64,000 bases of DNA from Pseudomonadota bacterium (lineage in GTDB: Bacteria; Desulfobacterota; Desulfovibrionia; Desulfovibrionales; Desulfovibrionaceae). Positions within the stretch are counted from its first letter, which is position 1. Each line of letters begins with the position of its first letter. The stretch covers positions 9,716 through 73,715 of the forward strand of contig JAEYDL010000011.1 in the NCBI GenBank assembly GCA_023403845.1, written 5' to 3'. The notes under the pieces are model-generated. The model had not been told where the DNA came from, did no database searches, and saw only the letters and a list, made by a program, of their open reading frames with translations. This document shows, piece by piece, positions 35,526-42,606 of this stretch. The translations under genes were made by a program, and so were the position numbers.

Positions 35526-35549
35526 CGATCTGTTTGCGAAGCGGAAAAT

Positions 35550-35828
35550 TTACTTGTTCACAGCTTCCTTCAGCGCCTTGCCGGGGGTGAACTTGACCAC
35601 CTTGGAAGCGGGGATCACGCATTCTTCGCCCGTGCGGGGATTGCGGCCCTTGCGTTCGCTGCGGTCGACGACCTTGAAGCTGCCGAAACCGGTGAAGGAA
35701 ACCTGTTCGCCGTTGGCGATGCTTTCGGACAGAACGCTGATAGCGGCATCCAGGAACTGCTCGGTGGCGGCTTTGGTGCCCATTCCGATCTTGGCATGAA
35801 TTTTATCGACAATATCTGCCTTCGTCAT
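35550..35828 (-). CDS. hup: HU family DNA-binding protein
   Basis: A nucleoid protein of 92 residues that bends DNA as a dimer. MTKADIVDKIHAKIG starts the helical dimer part; SFTGFGSFKVVDRSERKGRNPRTGEECVIPASKVVKFTPGKALK is the beta-arm signature with the DNA-intercalating proline region. The start at 35828 has AAGGAG 8 bases upstream; the longer frame to 35894 is not needed. Its leader contains a perfect hairpin. Confidence 0.95.
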   Translation of the reverse strand: MTKADIVDKIHAKIGMGTKAATEQFLDAAISVLSESIANGEQVSFTGFGSFKVVDRSERKGRNPRTGEECVIPASKVVKFTPGKALKEAVNK

Positions 35829-35893
35829 GGTAAAACTCCTTCCTTGAATTGGTCTTGTGTTCCTGTCCTTACCCCGAGTCGCACTCGTTGTCA

Positions 35894-35917
35894 CCGGGAT
35901 ATTTTCCCCTATCCCGG
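35894..35917 (-). other. Hairpin in the hup leader
   Basis: CCGGGATA and TATCCCGG form a perfect 8-bp stem around an 8-base loop, about 65 bases upstream of the hup ATG. It may affect hup mRNA stability, or be an operator. I cannot tell which. Confidence 0.4.
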
Positions 35918-36119
35918 CTAATTATCTTTGAAAAAAAGGGGTTCAGAGTAACTTCCGGGGACTCCGGCAATCGGATTGCCATACAACCATGCGTTTCTAT
36001 TAACAAAGCATAAGCACCTTCGACAAGACCCCAATTCGTCCGCAGCTACAAAATTTTTTCTCATGGCGCGAATTTTTTCACGGGGATGGCCCTTCCCGGA
36101 AACAACCGTGCGCTGCCTC

Positions 36120-36148
36120 TTGCCAAACCCGCCGACAGGGTATATATG
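36120..36148 (+). promoter_or_regulatory. Promoter of rpmE
   Basis: TTGCCA (36120-36125) and TATATG (36143-36148) are 17 bases apart. Transcription would start near 36155, about 24 bases before the rpmE ATG. Confidence 0.6.
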
Positions 36149-36178
36149 ACTGAGTCCCGACTTTATAGGAGCCCGACC

Positions 36179-36388
36179 ATGAAAGATAAGATTCATCCGA
36201 AAGTGTACAAGGCCAAGATCACCTGCGCCTGCGGCAATCAGGTGGAAGCCCTCTCTACAAAGGGCGAAAACGTGCATGTGGAAATCTGCTCCGCCTGCCA
36301 TCCGTTCTTCACCGGCAAGCAGCGCTTCCTCGATACCGCCGGCCGTATCGACCGTTTCCGCAAGAAGTACGCCAATCTCAACAAGTAA
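36179..36388 (+). CDS. rpmE: 50S ribosomal protein bL31, zinc-binding form
   Basis: A 69-residue protein starting MKDKIHPKVY with the cysteines CACG (16 and 18) and CSAC (37 and 40), which mark the zinc-binding C+ type of bL31. The C-terminal FFTGKQRFLDTAGRIDRFRKKY is diagnostic. TAGGAG precedes the ATG at 36179. The zinc-free paralogue used in zinc starvation is not in this window. Confidence 0.96.
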   Translation: MKDKIHPKVYKAKITCACGNQVEALSTKGENVHVEICSACHPFFTGKQRFLDTAGRIDRFRKKYANLNK

Positions 36389-36413
36389 CGCCGGTATCCC
36401 GCGCAGCTTTTTC

Positions 36414-36445
36414 CGCCTCCCGGATGGCCCTACCTCCGGGAGGCG
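36414..36445 (+). terminator. Terminator of rpmE
   Basis: CGCCTCCCGGA pairs perfectly with TCCGGGAGGCG over 11 bp with a 10-base loop, followed by TTTGC. It lies 25 bases past the stop. Confidence 0.75.
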
Positions 36446-36588
36446 TTTGCGCTGGAAATGAACCGAAAAAACACCGATTCCCTGCCCCGCGACCTGAAGC
36501 CCGGCACAATCAAGTCGGGAGGAGCTTCGGGAAGCAGGACGGGCACGCCGCATGCCGGCATGGGCACAAGCCCCAAGGACTTCCCTCA

Positions 36589-37614
36589 ATGTCGCATCGT
36601 TCCCGTTCGCCGATATCGCTTCATGCCGGAGCCGCCGTCCGCTGGCTCGGGCGTCTTCTTTTTCTTGCGCCGGCCCCGCTCGTCGGAGGGCAGGCTGTCA
36701 TGGAAGGCGTGATGATGCGCAACGGAAGCCGTTACGCGCTGGCCGTCCGTCTTCCCGACGGCAGCATCAGCGTCGAAACCCGTCCCTGGTACAGCCTCAC
36801 CAACAGCCCTCTGCTGCGAAAACCCTTTCTGCGCGGCTTTCCCACACTCGTGGAAACGCTGGTCAACGGCATCAAGGCCCTGAACCGCTCCGCCGAATGC
36901 AGCGCAGGAAACGAAGGAGAGGAAATCAAGGGCTGGCATCTCGTGCTGACCCTGATCGTTTCCCTTGCCCTCGCCATCGGCCTGTTCGTCGTCGTTCCCC
37001 ATGTCCTGTCCATCGCCATGAACTGGCTTGGTCTTGGCGGCGACGTAAACGGCGTCTCTTTCCACATCTGGGACGGACTGTTCAAATTTCTCATCTTCCT
37101 CGGCTATATTCTGAGCATATCTCTGCTGCCGGACATCCGGCGCGTCTTCTGCTATCACGGCGCGGAACACAAGACGATTCACGCCTACGAATCCGGCCGG
37201 GAAGTGGACGCGGACAGCGCGCAGCTGTTCAGCCGTCTGCATCCGCGCTGCGGTACCACGTTCCTGCTGTTCGTGATGTCCATAGCCATTCTGCTGCATA
37301 CTGTTCTGGTTCCCCTGTTTCTGCTCGTCTGGACGCCGGAATCTCCCGTGCTCAAGCATATGGCGACCATTTTCTTCAAGGTGCTCCTGATGGTGCCTAT
37401 CAGCGCCCTGTCCTACGAGCTTATCCGCTATGCCGCGCGTCTGGGAAATTCCGTATGGGGCCGCATCCTCCGTGCGCCGGGCATGTTCCTGCAACTGCTG
37501 ACCACCCGGGAACCCGACAAGGGACAACTTGAAGTGGCCGTGGCTGCTCTCGCCGGAGCGACAGGAAAAAATCCTCCTCATCTCGAAACGCCTTCCACCT
37601 GCCAACCGGAGTAA
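36589..37614 (+). CDS. DUF1385 family membrane protein
   Basis: The 341-residue protein has the DUF1385 signature VGGQAVMEGVMMRNGSRYALAVR near the N terminus, then GYILSISLLPDIRRVFCYHGAEHKTIHAYE and RLHPRCGTTFLLFVM, with about five membrane segments. YHGAEHK and the conserved Cys and His are family constants. Function is unproven. It is commonly found next to rpmE and prfA, as here, 3 bases before prfA. The start at 36589 has AAGGA 10 bases upstream. Confidence 0.88.
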   Translation: MSHRSRSPISLHAGAAVRWLGRLLFLAPAPLVGGQAVMEGVMMRNGSRYALAVRLPDGSISVETRPWYSLTNSPLLRKPFLRGFPTLVETLVNGIKALNRSAECSAGNEGEEIKGWHLVLTLIVSLALAIGLFVVVPHVLSIAMNWLGLGGDVNGVSFHIWDGLFKFLIFLGYILSISLLPDIRRVFCYHGAEHKTIHAYESGREVDADSAQLFSRLHPRCGTTFLLFVMSIAILLHTVLVPLFLLVWTPESPVLKHMATIFFKVLLMVPISALSYELIRYAARLGNSVWGRILRAPGMFLQLLTTREPDKGQLEVAVAALAGATGKNPPHLETPSTCQPE

Positions 37615-37617
37615 CTG

Positions 37618-38688
37618 ATGTTTGCCAAACTCGAAAGCCTCGAAAAAAAATATCTTGATCTCGAACACGAACTCGCCGCACCCGACATTTTCAGCGATCA
37701 GGACCGCTACCGCAAGCTGACCAAGGCTCATGCGGACCTGAAGCCCGTGGTGGACATCTTCCGGCAGTACAGAGAACTGAAGCAGAACCTTGAGGACAAT
37801 CAGGAGCTGCTCAACGATTCCGACCCTGACATCCGGGAAATGGCGCATGAGGAAATCAAGCTCATTGAAGAAAAAATTCCCCAGCTTGAACACGAACTGA
37901 AGGTCCTGCTCCTGCCCACCGACCCGCTGGACGAAAAGAACATCATTCTCGAAATCCGCGCCGGGACGGGCGGCGAGGAAGCTGCGCTCTTTGCCGGCGA
38001 TCTCTTCCGCATGTACTGCCGCTACGCCGAAAAAATGAGCTGGAAAGTGGAACTGATGAGCGAAAGCCCCTCCGACAACGGCGGCTACAAGGAAGTCATC
38101 GCTCTCATTTCCGGCGACAAGGTGTACAGCCGCCTGAAATTCGAATCGGGAACCCATCGCGTGCAGCGCGTCCCCGCCACGGAGTCACAGGGCCGCATCC
38201 ACACCTCTGCGGCTACCGTGGCCATCATGCCCGAAGCCGAAGAAGTGGACATCGACCTCAAGCCGGAAGACCTGCGTTTCGACGTGTACCGCTCCTCCGG
38301 TCCCGGAGGCCAGAGCGTGAACACCACGGACTCCGCCGTGCGCGTGACCCATATTCCCACCGGTCTTGTGGTCTGCTGCCAGGACGAAAAATCCCAGCAC
38401 AAGAACAAGGCCAAGGGCCTCAAGATTCTCTGTTCCCGCCTGCTCCAGCTCAAGCAGGAGGAACAGAACGCGGCCATGGCCGACCAGCGCCGGGCGCAGG
38501 TGGGTTCCGGCGACCGCTCCGAACGCATCCGGACCTACAACTTCCCGCAGGGTCGTGTTACCGACCACCGCATCAACCTGACACTGTACAGCCTGAACCG
38601 GGTCATGGAAGGCGAAATCGAAGAACTCGTGGACGCGCTGGTGACGCACGCCCAGACCGAAGCCCTCAAGGCGCAGGCGAGCGAATAA
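37618..38688 (+). CDS. prfA: Peptide chain release factor 1
   Basis: Terminates translation at UAA and UAG. The codon-reading tripeptide PAT is in RVPATESQGRIHTS, which sets it apart from RF2 (SPF). The catalytic GGQ is in SSGPGGQSVNTTDSAVR. The 356-residue length is standard. It follows the DUF1385 gene by 3 bases and is closed by a clear terminator. Confidence 0.97.
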   Translation: MFAKLESLEKKYLDLEHELAAPDIFSDQDRYRKLTKAHADLKPVVDIFRQYRELKQNLEDNQELLNDSDPDIREMAHEEIKLIEEKIPQLEHELKVLLLPTDPLDEKNIILEIRAGTGGEEAALFAGDLFRMYCRYAEKMSWKVELMSESPSDNGGYKEVIALISGDKVYSRLKFESGTHRVQRVPATESQGRIHTSAATVAIMPEAEEVDIDLKPEDLRFDVYRSSGPGGQSVNTTDSAVRVTHIPTGLVVCCQDEKSQHKNKAKGLKILCSRLLQLKQEEQNAAMADQRRAQVGSGDRSERIRTYNFPQGRVTDHRINLTLYSLNRVMEGEIEELVDALVTHAQTEALKAQASE

Positions 38689-38712
38689 CGCGCCCGCCCT
38701 CTGGCGAGATGG

Positions 38713-38744
38713 GGACGTTCCCTTACCGGGAGCGTCCTCTTTTT
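38713..38744 (+). terminator. Terminator of prfA
   Basis: GGACGTTCCC pairs with GGGAGCGTCC (one T-G pair) around TTACC, followed by TCTTTTT. Confidence 0.9.
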
Positions 38745-38952
38745 CATGGTCGAGTTTCTGTCAGACCTTGACGCCGTCGACGGCGGACTTATTTCCGGAA
38801 AGGGCGCTCCGGCGGCATGCCGGACCCGTTTGGGAACCGGTATTCCGCCCCCTTTCAAAAAATGGTTCCCAAGCGGCGGGGCGTCCTTTCGGTCGTTGCC
38901 GCCCATCCGCGGCGGACGCCCAGAGTCACAGATCCATTCGAGGAGGATTCCC

Positions 38953-40887
38953 ATGTCTGAGCAGAGCAATCACGAATTCCGCGCCGAAACGCGGAAGGTC
39001 CTTAATATTCTGACGCATTCCCTGTATTCCAACCGCGAGATATTCCTGCGCGAGCTGATTTCCAACGCTTCCGACGCGCTGGACAAGCTGCGTTTCATGC
39101 AGACGCAGGGCAGGACGGCGCGGGATGCCGATCTGCCACTGGAAATCCGCATTTCCGTGGACAAGGTCCAGAATATTCTCACCGTTACGGATACGGGCGT
39201 GGGCATGACCCGCGAAGAGATGGTGGAGAACCTCGGAACCATCGCCCACTCCGGCTCGGAGGCCTTCCTTAACGAGCTTGCCTCGCACAAGCCCGCCGAA
39301 AACGCTGAATCCGGCGAGAGCAGGGGCGACGCAGCCAGCATCATCGGACGTTTCGGCATCGGCTTCTATTCGGTGTTCATGGTGGCGGACAAGGTCGAGG
39401 TCGTTTCCCGCTCCGCATTCAGCGACGAGTCCGCGCACCTCTGGACCTCCGACGGAACAGGCACCTTTACCGTGGCCGAAGCTCCCGATCAGGAAGAAGT
39501 CGGACGCGGCACGGTCATCCGCGCCTACATCAAGGACGACGCCAGGGAATTTCTCGAACGCTACCGGCTTGAAAACATCATCCGCACGCATTCCAGCTTC
39601 ATCCCCTTCCCCATCTTTCTGGAGGGGGACCGCATCAACACGACTCCCGCCCTGTGGCGGGAACCGAAGTTCTCGATCAAAAAGGAACAGTACGACGAAT
39701 TCTACAAGTTTCTGACCTATGACCAGAAGGCCCCGCTGGATACCCTGCATCTCTCCGTGGACGCGCCGGTCCAGTTCAACGCGCTGCTGTTCGTGCCCGA
39801 CACCACGCAGGATTACTTCGGAACCTTCCGCGACCACTGGGGACTCGATCTGTACGCCCGCCGCGTGCTTATCCAGCGCGAAAACAAGGAGCTTATTCCC
39901 GAATACCTGGGCTTCCTGCGCGGCGTTGTCGATACGGAGGATCTTCCTCTGAACATTTCCCGGGAAACGCTTCAGGAAAATGTGGTTCTGCGCAAGATCG
40001 CCCAGACCGTTTCCAAACAGGTTCTCGGCCATCTGGAAAAACTCGCCGCATCCGACCCGGAAAAATACAATGCTTTCTGGAGGCTGCACGGAAAGGTCTT
40101 CAAGCTCGGCTACAGCGACTTCGTCAATCGCGACCGCATCGCGCCCCTGCTGCGCTTCAATTCCTCGGCTCTGAACGAAGCCGAAGAACTGACCTCTCTG
40201 GATGACTATATCTCCCGGGCCAAACAGGGCCAGAAGGAAATCTGGTACATCGCCGCGCCGGGCCGCGAAGCAGCGAAGACCAGCCCGCATAGCGAGGTCT
40301 TCCGCCGCAAGGGTCTGGAAGTGCTTTACCTCTACGAGCCGGTGGACGAATTTGCGCTTGAAACGCTGGGCAAATACAAGGAATTCTCCTTCAAGGCCGT
40401 GGAACTGGCCGACAACGGCGTTCTCGATGCCTATCCCGACGCCGAGGACGCGCCGAAGGCCACGCCGCTCTCCGGCGAGGATCTGTCCGCTTTCGATCAG
40501 CTGCTCGCCACCATTCGCAAGGTGCTTGGTGAACAGGTCAAGGACGTTCGCGTATCGCACCGGCTGGCCGACAGCCCGGCCTGCCTCGTGGCCGCCGACG
40601 AAGGCATCACCTCGTCCATGGACAAGCTCATGCGCGTGCTGCAAAAGGACGACTCCATTCCCCAGAAAATCTTTGAGGTCAACCGTGAGCATCCGTTGCT
40701 GCGCAGCATGCTGAAAATACACAAGGCCGATGCGGACGACCCCCAGCTTGCGGAAATGATTCAGAACCTCTTCGACGCCACGCTCCTGCTGGACGGTTAT
40801 CTGAAGGACCCGCATGAACTCGCCGCCCGCGCCACCCGGCTGCTCGAACATGCCGGGGCATGGTATGCGGACATAAAGAAACTGTAA
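38953..40887 (+). CDS. htpG: Chaperone HtpG (Hsp90)
   Basis: A 644-residue Hsp90. The GHKL ATP site shows LISNASDALDKLRF, DTGVGMTREEMVENLGTIAHSG and GRFGIGFYSVFMVADKVEV. The middle domain has LPLNISRETLQEN. The start at 38953 has AGGAGG 6 bases upstream; the longer frame from 38746 crosses the intergenic region. It is a single-gene unit with its own terminator. No heat-shock operator is obvious upstream. Confidence 0.96.
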   Translation: MSEQSNHEFRAETRKVLNILTHSLYSNREIFLRELISNASDALDKLRFMQTQGRTARDADLPLEIRISVDKVQNILTVTDTGVGMTREEMVENLGTIAHSGSEAFLNELASHKPAENAESGESRGDAASIIGRFGIGFYSVFMVADKVEVVSRSAFSDESAHLWTSDGTGTFTVAEAPDQEEVGRGTVIRAYIKDDAREFLERYRLENIIRTHSSFIPFPIFLEGDRINTTPALWREPKFSIKKEQYDEFYKFLTYDQKAPLDTLHLSVDAPVQFNALLFVPDTTQDYFGTFRDHWGLDLYARRVLIQRENKELIPEYLGFLRGVVDTEDLPLNISRETLQENVVLRKIAQTVSKQVLGHLEKLAASDPEKYNAFWRLHGKVFKLGYSDFVNRDRIAPLLRFNSSALNEAEELTSLDDYISRAKQGQKEIWYIAAPGREAAKTSPHSEVFRRKGLEVLYLYEPVDEFALETLGKYKEFSFKAVELADNGVLDAYPDAEDAPKATPLSGEDLSAFDQLLATIRKVLGEQVKDVRVSHRLADSPACLVAADEGITSSMDKLMRVLQKDDSIPQKIFEVNREHPLLRSMLKIHKADADDPQLAEMIQNLFDATLLLDGYLKDPHELAARATRLLEHAGAWYADIKKL

Positions 40888-40893
40888 TGAAGG

Positions 40894-40922
40894 AAGGCCG
40901 GGGCATTTGTCCCGGCCTTTTT
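40894..40922 (+). terminator. Terminator of htpG
   Basis: AAGGCCGGG pairs with CCCGGCCTT around an 8-base loop, followed by TTTGG. It starts 6 bases past the stop. Confidence 0.9.
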
Positions 40923-41074
40923 GGCGTCTTCCGACGAGCTGGCGACGCCGGCCCCGAACGCTTCTTCCGACGGCAGTCTTCAATTTTCCCGCCTTCCGAT
41001 GAGATTCCCTGTCCGCCATCCCGAACGGCGGTTGCGGGAATCCCCGCCTGCAAAGAGACCTCTCTTCCTGTGGG

Positions 41075-41105
41075 AAGCTCTTTCTCCCCGCAAGAGAAAG
41101 AGCTT
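41075..41105. other. Perfect 12-bp inverted repeat before the hydrogenase protease gene
   Basis: AAGCTCTTTCTC and GAGAAAGAGCTT flank a 7-base spacer within a 320-base gene-free stretch (40888-41207). No U-tract follows on either strand. It could be an operator or an mRNA leader hairpin. Nothing else in the stretch is supported apart from the htpG terminator. Confidence 0.5.
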
Positions 41106-41207
41106 GAAGAAAGTTTCCATTGCTGCGAAAACAGCCGGGCGGCACGGGTCAGGTCCATGCCGCTCTCCCAATGTTCCCGGAACGGCCCCGTTCCCCATGA
41201 GGTTTTC

Positions 41208-41717
41208 ATGAAAAGACTGCTGGTACTCGGCATTGGCAACATGCTGCTGACGGACGACGGCGTGGGCGTTTTCGCCGCGCAGGAGCTGCTGAAGGAAGAC
41301 TGGCCGGAACAGGTCACCATCCGTGAAGGCGGCACGTTCACGCAGGATATATTCTATACCTTCAAAGACTTCGATCATATTTTCGTACTGGATGTGGTCC
41401 ACGCCCACGGCAAACCCGGCACGATCTACCGTCTGGACGAGGACGCGCTGGTCAAGGATGAAAAGCAACGCCTCTCCATTCACGACATTGACCTGATCGA
41501 CTCTCTGCGCATGGCCCAGCTGCTCTTCCGGCAGAAAACCACGCTGCACGTCCTGGGGGTGGAGCCGCAAGACTATACCACCTGGAACATCGGCCTTTCC
41601 CCCGCTGTGCAGGCGGTCTTTCCCACCTATCTGGAACAGGCCCGCAAGGAAATCCGGGACTGGCTCGCTGCCAGTTCCGCCGATGCGGCTCAGGGCGCGG
41701 ACGGACCCGCCGCATGA
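41208..41717 (+). CDS. Hydrogenase maturation protease (HyaD/HybD family)
   Basis: Trims the C terminus of a [NiFe] hydrogenase large subunit after nickel insertion. LVLGIGNMLLTDDGVGVFAAQELL gives the family start with the nickel-contacting acidic residue (Asp16 region), and VLDVVHAHGKPGTIYRL and LHVLGVEPQDYTTWNIGLSPAV follow the family. The start at 41208 has GAGG 5 bases upstream. The open frame to 40860 overlaps the htpG end. No hydrogenase structural gene is in the window; hypC lies 5 kb away on the other strand. Confidence 0.9.
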   Translation: MKRLLVLGIGNMLLTDDGVGVFAAQELLKEDWPEQVTIREGGTFTQDIFYTFKDFDHIFVLDVVHAHGKPGTIYRLDEDALVKDEKQRLSIHDIDLIDSLRMAQLLFRQKTTLHVLGVEPQDYTTWNIGLSPAVQAVFPTYLEQARKEIRDWLAASSADAAQGADGPAA

Positions 41718-42415
41718 TTCCTGTCGGGGCACTGGTCAACGCGCTGGGCATCGTTCTGGGCGGAGCCGCAGGGCTGGCCTTCGGCTCGCGCCTGCCCGAC
41801 CGTGTGCGCCGGATCGTCTTTCAGGGACTGGGCCTGTGCGTGATGGTCATCGGCTTCAAGATGGCTCTGCTGACGCAAAAACCGCTCATCGCCATCTTCA
41901 GCATCGTCATAGGAGCCGTCGCGGGAGAACTGCTCAATCTTGAGGCCAGACTCATGCGCGTGGGCGATCTGGTCAAGAAACGGCTGAACTCGTCCAATCC
42001 CCTGTTCACCGAGGGCATGGTCAACGCTTCCGTACTGTTCTGCATCGGCGCGATGGCCATTCTCGGCTCTTTCGACGAAGGCCTGCGCGGCGATCGCTCC
42101 ATCGTCTTCTCAAAGGCCATCATCGACAGCTTCGCGGCGCTGGCCATGGCCTCGGCCTACGGACTGGGGGTCTTGTTCTCCGCCGTCGCCGTGCTTATCT
42201 ATCAGGGAACGCTGACCCTGCTCGCCGGAACCCTTCAGGCCTGCCTTGATCCTCCGACCATGACGGAGCTTACCGCCGTGGGTGGAACGCTCATCATCGG
42301 CATCGGCCTCAATATGCTGGAAATCACGCGCATTGCACTGTCCAACATGCTTCCGGCCCTGTTTGCTGTGGTCGGGTTGTGCGCGCTCACGGGTTCCCTT
42401 TCGGTCTTGCCCTGA
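41714..42415 (+). CDS. DUF554 family membrane protein
   Basis: The 233-residue membrane protein starts in the stop of the hydrogenase protease gene (ATGA). It shows the DUF554 pattern: MIPVGALVNALGIVLGGAAGLAFGSRLP, LGLCVMVIGFKMALLTQ, FCIGAMAILGSFDEGLRGDRSI and GIGLNMLEITRIALSNMLPAL, with six or seven hydrophobic segments. It is the second copy in this window, with modest identity to the one at 18798. Function is unknown; coupling to the protease is worth noting but may be chance. Confidence 0.88.
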   Translation: MIPVGALVNALGIVLGGAAGLAFGSRLPDRVRRIVFQGLGLCVMVIGFKMALLTQKPLIAIFSIVIGAVAGELLNLEARLMRVGDLVKKRLNSSNPLFTEGMVNASVLFCIGAMAILGSFDEGLRGDRSIVFSKAIIDSFAALAMASAYGLGVLFSAVAVLIYQGTLTLLAGTLQACLDPPTMTELTAVGGTLIIGIGLNMLEITRIALSNMLPALFAVVGLCALTGSLSVLP

Positions 42416-42606
42416 TCTGCGGACGCGGATGTGCCCCGGGTCACGGACAGCCCCCGCAAAGACGGCATTCCTGCGCTCAGGTCAGTCCGTGATCGTACTT
42501 GATGCCCGCAATCGAATTCTTTTGTCGAACCAACCGATACACGCTTCCCCGAACGGAGTTTTCTTCTCCCGACGGGAGGAGATTCCAGATCATAAAGGAA
42601 AGCGTC

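Noticed and set aside
36586..38157. 523-codon minus-strand ORF across DUF1385 and prfA
   Set aside because: It spans two well-identified plus-strand genes and has no domain of its own.
38926..41145. Very long minus-strand ORF of 739 codons opposite htpG
   Set aside because: It mirrors the htpG frame, has no family resemblance, and is typical antisense openness in GC-rich DNA.
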